A DNA stretch of 64,000 nucleotides from Desulfurobacterium atlanticum (GCF_900188395.1 NZ_FZOB01000006.1:35062-99061), one strand, 5' to 3'; shown: positions 9,110-18,158, counted from the first letter of the stretch. The notes: generated by a model from the sequence alone, not told the origin. A program made the numbers and translations.

Positions 9110-9617
9110 AAAGATAGTTGAAGCAGTAATATTTGTATCTGAAGAACCTGTTACAGCAGAAGAGATAGCCAAAAAACTTGAAATTGAAATAGAAGAAGTA
9201 AAACTGGCATTAGAAAAAGTTAAACAAAACTTTGCAAATAGAGGTATAATTTTAGAAGAGGTTGCTGAAGGCTATAAGTTTTACACAAATCCGGAAATTG
9301 CAAATTTTGTGAAAAGATTTGTTGAGGATAAACCAATAAAGCTTTCCAGGCACCTGCTTGAAGTTCTTGCAATTGTAGCATACAAACAGCCTGTATCAAA
9401 AAGAGAAATAGAAACTATCAGAGGAAAAACATCAGACGGGGCGATAAAAAGTCTCCTTGAAAAAAGGCTTATAGAAGTTGTCGGAAGGAAAAAGGGACCT
9501 GGAAGAGCAAAACTTTACGGCACAACAAAGGAATTTTTAATCCATTTCGGCCTTAAAAGCCTGAAGGAGCTTCCTTCGTTTGACCTGGAGGAGATTATTG
9601 AAGAAGGAATGGATTGA
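9096..9617 (+). CDS. scpB: Segregation and condensation protein B
   Basis: A 173-residue kleisin-associated winged-helix protein that works with Smc and ScpA in chromosome compaction. It begins EIEKIVEAVIFVSEEPVT, the usual ScpB opening. The second winged-helix carries RHLLEVLAIVAYKQPVSKREIE and IRGK..DGAIKSLLEKRLIE, and it ends with a GRAKLYGTT wing. No scpA is visible in the window. It is embedded in the division cluster and overlaps murG upstream and the next gene downstream. Confidence 0.95.
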   Translation: MQEIEKIVEAVIFVSEEPVTAEEIAKKLEIEIEEVKLALEKVKQNFANRGIILEEVAEGYKFYTNPEIANFVKRFVEDKPIKLSRHLLEVLAIVAYKQPVSKREIETIRGKTSDGAIKSLLEKRLIEVVGRKKGPGRAKLYGTTKEFLIHFGLKSLKELPSFDLEEIIEEGMD

Positions 9618-10464
9618 AGAGGGAATAGACATTCTTTACGAAGATGAAGAGATAGCAGAAATAATAGAGAAGCAGTTCCCTGACTTTGAAAAAAAACTAA
9701 CACAATTTTTCAAAAATTTACCTTCAACCTTGAGTGAAGAAACCTTTTTTGAGATAATAGAGCAAATTAGAGAATTACTAATAAGTGGAAAATTTCCAAA
9801 AGTTAAAGATATTCTGGAGGGAAAGATGGGAGTTATTACAGTAACCTTTGATTATGGTTCAAAAGGGCTTGAGTTTGCAAATGAGCTTGCAAAATTGACC
9901 GGATATGACGTCCTTTACAAGGAAATTCTTATCCAGACCGCAAAAAGGCTTAATCTTCCAACAGAAAAACTTGAAGAGTTTGATGATTTTAACTATCTTG
10001 CTGCAAAATTATCTCTTGCTGATTTTCTTCAGTTCAGCAGAAAGTTTCTTGATTTCTCTATTTTGAAAGGAGAAGAGGAAGAAAGAGAGGTGACATTTGA
10101 AGAGTTTAAAGAGATGCTTGTTAAAGTTGTTATGAATATGGCTTTTTCAAACAATGTTATTCTTGTAGGACATGGAGCCTGCGCAATTTTAGCAGAATAT
10201 CCAAACACAGTTCACTTTAAAATAGAAGCACCTATGGATTACAGAGCAAAGCTTTGCGCAGAAAAACTTGGAATTTCAATAGATGAAGCCATTGAAAGAA
10301 TCAAACAGCTTGATGAAAGGGAACAAAGATTCTACAAAGATATTGCTGATGCTGATATAACAAAAATAGACCTTTTCCATATGAAGTTTAACTCTGCAAA
10401 AGTAAGTCCACCAACAGCTGCAAAAGTTGCCTATGAACTTGTAAAGAGAGTAATTGAAGATTAA
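9598..10464 (+). CDS. Cytidylate-kinase-like family protein (AAK6 type)
   Basis: A protein of about 288 residues whose second half resembles the cytidylate-kinase-like family (PF13189). It has GVITVTFDYGSKG at the start of the domain where Cmk has its P-loop, then VILVGHGACAIL, a nucleotide-binding-like RAKLCAEK segment and a C-terminal AKVAYELVK helix. A canonical GxxGxGKS loop is not visible, so kinase activity is uncertain. The start is probably the TTG at 9598, which has GGAGGAG at 9587-9593; an upstream TTG at 9580 is possible. The N-terminal ~75 residues are acidic and helical with no assignment. A true cmk exists elsewhere in the window. Confidence 0.8.
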   Translation: MKKEWIEEGIDILYEDEEIAEIIEKQFPDFEKKLTQFFKNLPSTLSEETFFEIIEQIRELLISGKFPKVKDILEGKMGVITVTFDYGSKGLEFANELAKLTGYDVLYKEILIQTAKRLNLPTEKLEEFDDFNYLAAKLSLADFLQFSRKFLDFSILKGEEEEREVTFEEFKEMLVKVVMNMAFSNNVILVGHGACAILAEYPNTVHFKIEAPMDYRAKLCAEKLGISIDEAIERIKQLDEREQRFYKDIADADITKIDLFHMKFNSAKVSPPTAAKVAYELVKRVIED

Positions 10465-10471
10465 TTAAAAT

Positions 10472-10493
10472 AGGGAGGGAAGTTTCCCTCCCT
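10472..10493. terminator. Bidirectional hairpin terminator between scpB-cluster and pgk
   Basis: A perfect 10-bp inverted repeat (AGGGAGGGAA / TTCCCTCCCT, 2-base loop) lies between the convergent ends of the kinase-like gene and pgk. It can fold on either strand and reaches the first base of the pgk stop. A-rich and T-rich tails flank it. Confidence 0.7.
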
Positions 10494-11710
10494 TACTCTT
10501 TATCTGTAAGGGCTACAACTCCGGGAAGTTCTTTGCCTGCAAGAAATTCAAGAAACGCTCCACCGCCTGTAGAAACGTGGTCAACAGAATGTTCAAGTCC
10601 TAAAAGCTCAAGAGCTGCCACACTGTCTCCACCACCAACAATTGTTAGAGCTTCCTTTTTTGATGCTACAACTTTACCTATAGCCATTGTGCCGAATCTA
10701 AACTTTTCCATCTCAAAAACGCCCATAGGACCGTTCCAGACAATTGTTTCTGCATCAGCCATAGCTTCTTCAAAAAGTTTAACGGTAGCAGGTCCTATAT
10801 CAAGTCCCATCATATCTTCAGGAATCTCTTTGAAAGTTGTAAGTTTAACTTTCGTATTCTCTTTAAACTCCTCAGCGTTCATACTGTCAACAGGTATGTA
10901 AAGTTTAACACCGTTACTATCTGCCATCTTCATTATTTCCCTTGCTGAATCAACAAAATCTTCTTCCACAAGAGATTTTCCAACTTCATACCCTGCGGCT
11001 TTTAAGAAAGTGTAAGCCATCCCCCCGCCAATTAACATCTTATCAACAACTTTAAGTAAATTCTCTATCACCTGCAATTTACTCGAAACTTTTGCACCTC
11101 CAATAATAAGAACAAGCGGTCTCTTAGGATTATCAAGAGCCATTCTTAAATACTCTATCTCTTTTTCAAGCAAAAATCCTGCAACAGCAAGATCAACAAA
11201 CTTTGTAATCCCGTATGTGGATGCGTGTTTTCTATGAGCAGTGCCGAAAGCATCGTTTACATAAATATCAGCGAATTCTGCAAGTTTCTTTGCAAACTCT
11301 TCATCATTTTTTGTCTCTTCAGGATAAAACCTGACGTTTTCAAGAAGAGCAACCTCCCCTTCTTTAAGGTTTTCTATAGCACTTTTCACTTCCTCTCCTA
11401 TACAGTCAGGAACAAAAAAAACATCTTTCTCAAGTAATCTTGAAAGCCTTTCGGCAACAGGTTTTAAAGAAAATCTTTTATCCCTTCCTTTAGGTCTATC
11501 AAGGTGGGAACAAAGAATTATTTTGGCTCCATGGTCTATGAGATAGTTGATTGTCGGAAGAGCTGCCCTTATCCTTTTATCATTCATAATAACGCCATTT
11601 TCAAGTGGAACATTAAAATCAACTCTAACAAAAACCCTGGAGCCTTTCAATTTTTCAACAGGAACATCTTTTAAAGACATCTTTTTAAACATTGTCTCAC
11701 AAACTGCCAT
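10493..11710 (-). CDS. pgk: Phosphoglycerate kinase
   Basis: A 405-residue cytoplasmic enzyme for 1,3-bisphosphoglycerate plus ADP to 3-phosphoglycerate plus ATP, run backwards in gluconeogenesis by autotrophs. It has the N-lobe substrate segments RVDFNVPLENG and LCSHLDRPKG, ENVRFYPEE, and VNDAFGTAHR. The nucleotide lobe has LIIGGAKVSSKL and the glycine-rich VGGGDSVAAL...STGGGAFLE. The ATG at 11710 is followed by a short leader (MAVCETMFKK) before the family start. GGAGGAG just upstream supports this ATG. A TATAAT box lies 36-41 bases upstream. Confidence 0.96.
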   Translation of the reverse strand: MAVCETMFKKMSLKDVPVEKLKGSRVFVRVDFNVPLENGVIMNDKRIRAALPTINYLIDHGAKIILCSHLDRPKGRDKRFSLKPVAERLSRLLEKDVFFVPDCIGEEVKSAIENLKEGEVALLENVRFYPEETKNDEEFAKKLAEFADIYVNDAFGTAHRKHASTYGITKFVDLAVAGFLLEKEIEYLRMALDNPKRPLVLIIGGAKVSSKLQVIENLLKVVDKMLIGGGMAYTFLKAAGYEVGKSLVEEDFVDSAREIMKMADSNGVKLYIPVDSMNAEEFKENTKVKLTTFKEIPEDMMGLDIGPATVKLFEEAMADAETIVWNGPMGVFEMEKFRFGTMAIGKVVASKKEALTIVGGGDSVAALELLGLEHSVDHVSTGGGAFLEFLAGKELPGVVALTDKE

Positions 11711-11745
11711 CTCTCCTCCTGAAAAGTTAAGGAAATGTTAGCGGC

Positions 11746-11751
11746 ATTATA
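11746..11751 (-). promoter_or_regulatory. -10 box for pgk
   Basis: TATAAT on the minus strand, placing a start site near 11739 and a 5' leader of about 29 bases that holds GGAGGAG. No good -35 match is seen. It lies between the U32 gene stop and pgk. Confidence 0.45.
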
Positions 11752-11764
11752 TTAAATTTCAGTT

Positions 11765-14032
11765 TTATTTTAATCCCCTCAGGAGATTTCCAATATGACC
11801 TTTTTTATATTTTCCTTCTATAATTTCTTTCATCTTTTCTGATGAATAGAAACGATTTATAAAATCGTAACGCCTTATACCTGACAGTTGCTGTGAAAAT
11901 CTGTTTAAATTTAAAGGATAATACCAGAACATAACTGTTCTGCAATCTGTAAAAGAAATAAAGAACTTATCTCTTTTCCCTGAAATTTTAGTAATCCTGT
12001 ACTTTTCACTGCAAACTTTAAGGTTGCAGAAGCGGGATTTAAAAACTTTCTTAAGGCAGGTTTGTGAATAGAAAAGAGGAGTATCCTGAAAAATAATTAT
12101 TATACCATTAGCAGATGAAAGAGAGGATATATTTTGAAAATCATCTTCAACATTGTATGTAAACGATTTAAATCCTAAAGAATCAAAAAACTTTAACGTT
12201 TCAGAATTTGAAGTGTAAAGGGTGTAATCTCCATAAAGATTAACCTCTTTTCCTTTAAACAGGGCTATCCCATAAACAGAAGGAATAAGAAAATCTTTTA
12301 TACCAAGTTCTATAAGTTTTTCAATAAATTTTTTTAGCTTCTCTTCCTCATACGTCTTTACTATCAGCGGGAGAGAAACTCCCACCCTAAAACCTTTGTC
12401 TATAAGCTTTCTGAATTTCAAAACATCAAAAGATTTTAAGAATAGTATAGAATTTAAAAAGTGGCTATCAGGTAAAGATAAGAAAGAATCAAAGTTAATA
12501 TCATCAACAACAAAAATCTTTTCAAATTCTAAAGAAAATTTTTCAACATCAGAAACTTTATATTTCTTCTTCTTGAATAAAAGCTTTTCTATTTCTTTGA
12601 AAATCTGCTTCCTTGCTGAAGAAAGTTCTCTTTTAGAAATAAAAAATTTACCTGAAACAGAAACCTCTTTTACAAGAACATCAAAGCTGTAATTTCCCGA
12701 TTTTTTAAACTCCACCTTTAACATTTTTTCTGTTATTGTAATCTTCTCAGGTTTTTCTGTTTTTAGGGGAAGAGAAAAATCTTTTCCAACTTCTCTCACA
12801 GGATTAAAAGCTTTCACATTTATGCTACCTTCCTGTAATTCTACTGAAATTTCAATCGTAGGCTTTGCTTCAGAAGTTTTCAAAAGCCTTATCGGAAAAC
12901 TATTTTGAAGCTTTACAGAATGAACAAGATATACATCACTATTAACTTTGAAGTGTTTAAACGGTTTAATAAAAATCTTCTTACCTGCTACCTTAAAAAC
13001 TTTTGTCGGGAAAGGTTTTCCATCCTCAAAAATTAAAAGGCCATCATGCTTTTTGACAGGGAAAGAAAGTTTATCAACAACAAACCCTTGTCTGACTGTC
13101 TTTTTCACTTTTCCAATGAATAGACCGTAATTTCCTGTATATTCAGAATCTATACAGTCTTCAGGATGGTCATTTTCAAAATATCCATTCCAGGTTTTAC
13201 GGGAAAATACGATTTTTGATATTTTCCTGAAGTATTCTTTTTTACTGCCATCTATCTTTATCTTTCCAGAAGCTTCATCTATAAACTGTCTGTAAACAAA
13301 AGCGTTAACAGCAACATATAAAGGGTCTTTCAGTCTCCCTTCAATTTTTAAACTGTCTATTCCAATCTCATAAAGTTTCTTCACATAATCAAAGCCAGCA
13401 AGGTCTTTTAGATTAAAAACAGAACCTTTAAAATCACCGTCAAAGAACATTCTGCACACCTGTGAACACTTTCCCCTATTTCCCGAATGTCCTCCTAAAA
13501 ATGAAGAAGCAAAGCAAAAACCAGAATAGGAATAACAGATAGCACCGTGAATAAATGTTTCTATCTCTATAGAAGTATTCTTTTTTATCTCCTCTATTTC
13601 TTTTAAAGTCAGTTCTCTTGCAAGAATTACTCTTTTAAATCCGAAATCTTCTGCAAATTTAGCGCTACTTATGTTATGAATCCCGAGCTGAGTACTCGCT
13701 ATAAGCGGTATTTTGGGAAATTCTCTTTTTACAAGATAGGCAAGCCCCAGATCCTGAATTATGATACCATCAGGATTTAAATCGTAAATTTCATCAAGAA
13801 TAGAAAAAACCTTCTCTATTTCGCTATTTTTCAAAACAGTATTAAAGGTTATATAAATTTTTGCATTTTTATCCCGTGCAAACTTCAAAAACCTTCTGTA
13901 ATCTTCAACAGTAAAATTCTCACTTCCAGCACGTGCATTATACCTGCCAACACCAAGATAACAGGCATCAGCTCCATAATTAAAAGCAGCAAAAATATGT
14001 TCTTTTCTACCTGCCGGTAAAAGAAGCTCCAT
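11765..14032 (-). CDS. Peptidase U32 family protein (RlhA-like)
   Basis: A 755-residue member of the U32 family. Biochemically characterised relatives use prephenate to hydroxylate RNA bases (RlhA on 23S rRNA, TrhP on tRNA) or ubiquinone, rather than cutting peptides. The N-terminal barrel opens MELLLPAGRKEH. The signature ETFIHGAICYSYSG is at about 158-171, followed by GNRGKCSQVCR. Cysteines C166, C173, C189 and C193 are candidates for the 4Fe-4S cluster of this family. The long C-terminal part (from about 400) matches the two-domain layout of RlhA-type proteins. It is the third gene after rsmD and the QueD-like gene, which also points to RNA modification. Confidence 0.85.
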   Translation of the reverse strand: MELLLPAGRKEHIFAAFNYGADACYLGVGRYNARAGSENFTVEDYRRFLKFARDKNAKIYITFNTVLKNSEIEKVFSILDEIYDLNPDGIIIQDLGLAYLVKREFPKIPLIASTQLGIHNISSAKFAEDFGFKRVILARELTLKEIEEIKKNTSIEIETFIHGAICYSYSGFCFASSFLGGHSGNRGKCSQVCRMFFDGDFKGSVFNLKDLAGFDYVKKLYEIGIDSLKIEGRLKDPLYVAVNAFVYRQFIDEASGKIKIDGSKKEYFRKISKIVFSRKTWNGYFENDHPEDCIDSEYTGNYGLFIGKVKKTVRQGFVVDKLSFPVKKHDGLLIFEDGKPFPTKVFKVAGKKIFIKPFKHFKVNSDVYLVHSVKLQNSFPIRLLKTSEAKPTIEISVELQEGSINVKAFNPVREVGKDFSLPLKTEKPEKITITEKMLKVEFKKSGNYSFDVLVKEVSVSGKFFISKRELSSARKQIFKEIEKLLFKKKKYKVSDVEKFSLEFEKIFVVDDINFDSFLSLPDSHFLNSILFLKSFDVLKFRKLIDKGFRVGVSLPLIVKTYEEEKLKKFIEKLIELGIKDFLIPSVYGIALFKGKEVNLYGDYTLYTSNSETLKFFDSLGFKSFTYNVEDDFQNISSLSSANGIIIIFQDTPLFYSQTCLKKVFKSRFCNLKVCSEKYRITKISGKRDKFFISFTDCRTVMFWYYPLNLNRFSQQLSGIRRYDFINRFYSSEKMKEIIEGKYKKGHIGNLLRGLK

Positions 14033-14034
14033 AT

Positions 14035-14703
14035 CTATTCACTGTATGTAGCACATGAGGTTTCTGTTTCAGATATTGACACCCTGCTACACCTAACTCC
14101 AAGAGGTTCTATGTTCTTATTTATAAACTTGTAGAAAAACTTTGCCATCTGTTCTGATGTTGGTGAATATTTAAAAAGGGCTATACCATCAAGAAGCCTC
14201 TGATAAAAATCTATCTCTACAACACTCTTTTCAGAAAAGGCTGGACAGGAGAAGTTATCAAATGTTAGGTAAATAAATCTGCTCAGGTCTATAGCATCAA
14301 CATCTATCTCACCTGAAACAAAAGAGAAGTCAGTTTCAACTCCGTAAAATTTCACAGAAGGCTTCATTTTCTCAATCTCAGGAAGGGAAAAAACATCATC
14401 ATCTATAAGATTCAGCTTTTTTAAAAAAAGCAGCGTTCCTGAATCCTGAAGGCTCAAGATTAACTTATGGTCAAAACATCTGTCTAAAAACTGCTTAAAC
14501 CACGAAAGATGATGAAAATCTGTCACCATTTGAGACTTATCCAAAGTTTCTGAACAAAGATAAACGGTTAATTTATAATCATGTCCATGACCAGGAAGCC
14601 TTCTGCATTTAGGATAGGTGTTTGTAGTCCACTTAGGATTTAGTTGTTGAGAGAAAACCGAATGAGCCGCAGAAAAGGTGAAAGTCTTTGAAATCTCAAA
14701 CAT
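14035..14703 (-). CDS. 6-carboxytetrahydropterin synthase/6-pyruvoyl-tetrahydropterin synthase-like protein, enlarged
   Basis: A 222-residue T-fold protein of the QueD/PTPS family. It has zinc ligands H14 (FSAAHS) and H39 and H41 (PGHGH), a candidate catalytic C33 six residues before the first His of the pair, the DHK triplet at 78-80, and a C-terminal SISETETSC corresponding to the conserved Glu. QueD proteins are usually about 120-140 residues; the extra length is an insertion at roughly 90-150 with no recognisable motif. No other queuosine gene is nearby. The start overlaps the rsmD stop by one base (TAATG) and its stop is 2 bp from the U32 start, so the three are co-transcribed. Substrate is uncertain. 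Confidence 0.82.
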   Translation of the reverse strand: MFEISKTFTFSAAHSVFSQQLNPKWTTNTYPKCRRLPGHGHDYKLTVYLCSETLDKSQMVTDFHHLSWFKQFLDRCFDHKLILSLQDSGTLLFLKKLNLIDDDVFSLPEIEKMKPSVKFYGVETDFSFVSGEIDVDAIDLSRFIYLTFDNFSCPAFSEKSVVEIDFYQRLLDGIALFKYSPTSEQMAKFFYKFINKNIEPLGVRCSRVSISETETSCATYSE

Positions 14704-15284
14704 TACTCCTCCGAAAAAGATTCAGCAAAATTCAAAAAAGTAACAGTTGTCGTGCCATAATTTCGTCTTTCAACTATCCACTTAATATCATTTGGTAGGA
14801 AAGGATTGCTCTTTGGCTCTTCAAGAATAAGCAACCCGTTTTCATCAAGAAGGTTAAAATTTTTAACTAAATTAACTATACGGTTATAGTATCCTTTTTC
14901 ATAAGGGGGGTCAGCATAGATAAAATCAAATTTCCTGCCGGCTGAAGCAAGTTTTTTAAGAGCTTTTGTGTAGTCATCACAAATTATCCTGTATTTATCT
15001 GGAGAAATTCCAAGTGTTTTAAGATTTTTCTTTATAAGTTCACAAAACCTTCTATCCGATTCCACAAAGACAACTTCTCCTGCTCCCCTACTTAAAGCTT
15101 CTATCCCAACATTTCCTGTCCCGGCAAAAAGGTCAAGGAATCTTACACCTTCAAGATATTCATCAAGAATTGAAAATACGGATTCTTTAACTCTGTCAGT
15201 AGTCGGTCTTAAAAGTTTGGTATCTTTTCTTTTGGGCATTGAAAAAAGTTTTCTTCCTTTATACTTTCCACCTATTATTCGCAT
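14703..15284 (-). CDS. rsmD: 16S rRNA (guanine(966)-N(2))-methyltransferase
   Basis: A 193-residue class I SAM methyltransferase. It starts MRIIGGKYKGRKL, the usual RsmD opening, then has RPTTDRVKESVF, the SAM-binding FLDLFAGTGNVGIEALSRGA, and the catalytic DPPY motif in IYADPPYEKG. A GTG start four codons earlier (15296) is possible, but the ATG at 15284 has GGAG six bases upstream and matches the family. It is the first gene of the rsmD-QueD-U32 set and lies divergent from lolA. Confidence 0.94.
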   Translation of the reverse strand: MRIIGGKYKGRKLFSMPKRKDTKLLRPTTDRVKESVFSILDEYLEGVRFLDLFAGTGNVGIEALSRGAGEVVFVESDRRFCELIKKNLKTLGISPDKYRIICDDYTKALKKLASAGRKFDFIYADPPYEKGYYNRIVNLVKNFNLLDENGLLILEEPKSNPFLPNDIKWIVERRNYGTTTVTFLNFAESFSEE

Positions 15285-15356
15285 AAATTTCTCCACATAA
15301 TTTTAAATAAAACAGCAGGTATAATTATACGGTATATAAAAGGAGGTTAACAGCTT

Positions 15357-15980
15357 ATGAAAAAAATGGCAATTCTTATGGCAATAATCTTAATGTTTTT
15401 CTCTCTGCAAGCTAATGCTAAAACGAAATTTTCAAATTTTCTATCCCATCTTGAAAAGGTGAAAACTCTTGAAATATCTTTTGTTCAAATAACAGAATAC
15501 GATCCAGAACTTGAGGAAAAAGACATTTACAAAGGTAAAATTGAATACAAACGTCCAGCCAAATTTAAATGGAGCTATACAAAAAACTCCAAAATAGAAA
15601 TAGTTTCAGATGGAAAAACCGTATGGACATGCATACCTGAAAATAATAAACTTGAAAAAACCTCCACAGAAGAAAGCATGGACTATTTTCCAATCATAAG
15701 AATACTGGAATACCCTCAAGAGTTCAGCAAATATTTTATGTTAGTTTCCGACGCGAAATTTAAAGACAAAATAGCCTATGAAATAACTCCTAAAAGAAAA
15801 AACGTCACTTACGAAAAAATAATCATCATATTCAAAGAAGATAAACCCTATCCAGTATCATTCCAGGTTATAAATGAAGATGGAAGTACCATAACCTACA
15901 TAATAGAAAAGTGGCAGGAAAATGTTAAACTTCCAGACACCATTTTTACAATTAACCGCTGCAAAGTGGAGGCTAAATGA
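15357..15980 (+). CDS. lolA: Outer-membrane lipoprotein carrier protein LolA family
   Basis: A 207-residue periplasmic carrier that would ferry lipoproteins to the outer membrane. An N-terminal signal peptide ends near SLQANA (residues 16-21). The LolA core begins with a helix and VKTLEISFVQITEYD, then YKGKIEYKRPAKFKWSY and VSDGKTVWTCIPE, the typical half-barrel pattern. AAGGAGGT precedes the ATG, and a TATAAT lies at 15320-15325. The stop overlaps the glcD start (ATGA), an odd partner. Confidence 0.85.
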   Translation: MKKMAILMAIILMFFSLQANAKTKFSNFLSHLEKVKTLEISFVQITEYDPELEEKDIYKGKIEYKRPAKFKWSYTKNSKIEIVSDGKTVWTCIPENNKLEKTSTEESMDYFPIIRILEYPQEFSKYFMLVSDAKFKDKIAYEITPKRKNVTYEKIIIIFKEDKPYPVSFQVINEDGSTITYIIEKWQENVKLPDTIFTINRCKVEAK

Positions 15981-17353
15981 AAAGGAAAGATTACATAGCA
16001 AAGCATCTTAAAAGTTTAATAGGAAGTGAAAAAGTAAAAGATTCCCAGGATTTCTGTATAAGTTATTCTTATGATGCAACCCCAACCGGCGGAAAAGGAA
16101 TTCCCGATGTGGTTGTCTTCCCTGAAACTTCCGAAGATGTATCAAAAATCTTATCATTTGCAAATGAAGAACTTATTCCTGTATTCCCAAGAGGTGCAGG
16201 TTCAGGTTTAACAGGAGGGGCTGCACCGACAACAGGCGGGATAGTAGTAACAACAGAAAAGATGAACAAAATCCTTGAGATTGATGAAGATAACCTTGGA
16301 ACACTTGTTGAAGCCGGAGTAGTTACTTACAACATGCAGATGGAAGTGGAGAAAAGAGGACTATTTTATCCGCCGGATCCTTCAAGTTATAAATACTCAA
16401 CAATAGGCGGCAACATAGCAGAAAATGCAGGTGGCCCAAGGTGTGTTAAATATGGAGTTACAAAAGATTATGTAATGCAACTTGAAACTGTCTTTGCTGA
16501 CGGAACAATAACAAATCTTGGCGCAAAAACGGTAAAAAGTGTGGCTGGATATAATCTGAAAGATTTAATGATAGGTTCTGAAGGAACGTTAGGAATAATA
16601 ACGAAAGCCTACCTTAAACTTATCCCTGCCCCTGAAGCTGTAAGAACCGCTATGGCAATTTTTAACAAAGTTGAAGATGCAGCTACAGCCGTTGCGGAAA
16701 TGTTTAAGGCAAAAATAATTCCAACTGCTTTAGAACTTCTTGATAAAAATTCTATAGTAGCGGTAGAAAAGTACGCAAAATTGGGTCTCCCTACTGATGC
16801 TGAAGGTCTCCTTATAATAGAAGTTGACGGATATAAAGAAATTGTTGACATGCTTATAGAAAAAGCCCTCCAGGTGTGTAAAAAAGCAGGAGCAAAAACA
16901 ATAAAAAAAGCTTCAAATGAAAAAGAGAGAGAAGAGATTTGGAAAGCAAGAAGACAGTTATCCCCTGCCATTGTTCAGCTTAAACCGAAAAAAATTAACG
17001 AAGATGTAGTTGTTCAAAGAAGTAAAATCCCCCAACTCATTAAAGAAACATACAAAATTGCTAACCGTTACAGCATAATGGTAGTTAATTTCGGACACGC
17101 CGGAGATGGAAACATCCACGTAAACTTTATGTATGAACCTCACGAAGAGGAAAGGGTCTTCAAAGCTGTAAGAGATCTTTTCAGGTTTACTATAGAAATA
17201 GGCGGTTCTGTATCTGGAGAACACGGAATAGGATTTATGAAGAAAGAGTTTTTGCCACTTGAAGTTGGAAAAGCTCTTGAGAAAATGATAGCTGTAAAAA
17301 AAGCTCTTGATCCAAATAACATAATGAATCCGGGTAAAATTTTTGACATTTAA
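15977..17353 (+). CDS. glcD: FAD-linked 2-hydroxyacid oxidoreductase (GlcD family)
   Basis: A 458-residue flavoprotein of the FAD-binding PCMH plus FAD-oxidase C-terminal type, as in glycolate oxidase subunit GlcD and D-lactate dehydrogenase. The FAD-binding stretch includes PRGAGSGLTGGAAPT and DPSSYKYSTIGGNIAENAGGP. The C-terminal active-site segment NFGHAGDGNIHVNF and the final SGEHGIG and DPNNIMNPGK are present. Subunits GlcE and GlcF are not adjacent, so it may act as a single-chain D-2-hydroxyacid dehydrogenase. Its last 19 bases carry the -35 element of the downstream flagellar promoter. Confidence 0.88.
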   Translation: MKRKDYIAKHLKSLIGSEKVKDSQDFCISYSYDATPTGGKGIPDVVVFPETSEDVSKILSFANEELIPVFPRGAGSGLTGGAAPTTGGIVVTTEKMNKILEIDEDNLGTLVEAGVVTYNMQMEVEKRGLFYPPDPSSYKYSTIGGNIAENAGGPRCVKYGVTKDYVMQLETVFADGTITNLGAKTVKSVAGYNLKDLMIGSEGTLGIITKAYLKLIPAPEAVRTAMAIFNKVEDAATAVAEMFKAKIIPTALELLDKNSIVAVEKYAKLGLPTDAEGLLIIEVDGYKEIVDMLIEKALQVCKKAGAKTIKKASNEKEREEIWKARRQLSPAIVQLKPKKINEDVVVQRSKIPQLIKETYKIANRYSIMVVNFGHAGDGNIHVNFMYEPHEEERVFKAVRDLFRFTIEIGGSVSGEHGIGFMKKEFLPLEVGKALEKMIAVKKALDPNNIMNPGKIFDI

Positions 17354-17361
17354 GCCGATAA
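17335..17361 (+). promoter_or_regulatory. FliA (sigma-28) promoter for the motor stator operon
   Basis: TAAA at 17335-17338, exactly 15 bases, then GCCGATAA at 17354-17361. This is an exact match to the enterobacterial sigma-28 core consensus TAAA-N15-GCCGATAA. The -35 lies inside the last codons of glcD and the -10 starts right after its TAA. Expected start site is near 17368, giving a leader of about 29 bases before motA. Confidence 0.85.
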
Positions 17362-17396
17362 AAAATATATAAGTATTAAAGAGAACGGGGTGCTCA

Positions 17397-18158
17397 ATGG
17401 ATATAGCAACGCTTATAGGTCTTGCAGCAGCTTTCCTTCTGATTATCATAACTATTGTTCTTGGTGGAAGTGCCGGAGCATTTATAAACATTCCTTCTCT
17501 TCTTATTACTGTCGGTGGTGGCTTCTCTGCTGCCATGGCAGGATTCCCGATGGGAGAGTATATAGGCGGGCTAAAGGCATTCCTTAAAGCCCTTAACCCA
17601 GGCCTTCCCGACCCGATAGAAACAATAGATTTTCTTGTTGACATAGCAAAAAAAGCAAGAAAAGAGGGAATTCTGGCTCTTGAATCAAGCATTGATGAAT
17701 TTTATTCCCGTGACCCATTTCTTGGAAATATCATGAGAATGCTTATAGACGGCCTTGATATGGAAGAGATAAACAGTAACGCTGAAGCTGCCATGGCACA
17801 GATAGAACAGAAACTGTCAACAGAAGCGGCTGTCTGGGAAACCCTTGGAGATCTTTTCCCGGCTTTCGGTATGATTGGAACACTTATAGGTCTTATCCAG
17901 ATGCTTCAGAACCTTAGCGACCCGGCTGCTCTTGGTCCTGGTATGGCTGTTGCTATGATTACAACCCTTTACGGAGCTATCCTTGCAAACGTTCTTTGTA
18001 TTCCGATAACAAAAAAACTGAAATATTATAAAGAACTTAACATGACATTTAAAGAAGCGTATCTTATGACCGCTGAAGCTATAGAAAAAGGAGCAAACCC
18101 AAACATCCTAAAACAGAAACTTGGTGGTCTTTTTGGTGTGGAACTTAAAGAGGAGTAA
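17397..18158 (+). CDS. motA: Flagellar motor stator protein MotA
   Basis: A 253-residue inner-membrane stator subunit with four transmembrane segments (two near the N-terminus, two around 145-220) and a large cytoplasmic loop. The conserved proline-bearing helix lines up with GDLFPAFGMIGTLIGLI. The fourth helix has AMITTLYGAILANVLCIPI. It couples ion flow through MotB to flagellar rotation. It is the first gene behind the FliA promoter and is followed after 3 bp by motB1. Confidence 0.94.
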   Translation: MDIATLIGLAAAFLLIIITIVLGGSAGAFINIPSLLITVGGGFSAAMAGFPMGEYIGGLKAFLKALNPGLPDPIETIDFLVDIAKKARKEGILALESSIDEFYSRDPFLGNIMRMLIDGLDMEEINSNAEAAMAQIEQKLSTEAAVWETLGDLFPAFGMIGTLIGLIQMLQNLSDPAALGPGMAVAMITTLYGAILANVLCIPITKKLKYYKELNMTFKEAYLMTAEAIEKGANPNILKQKLGGLFGVELKEE

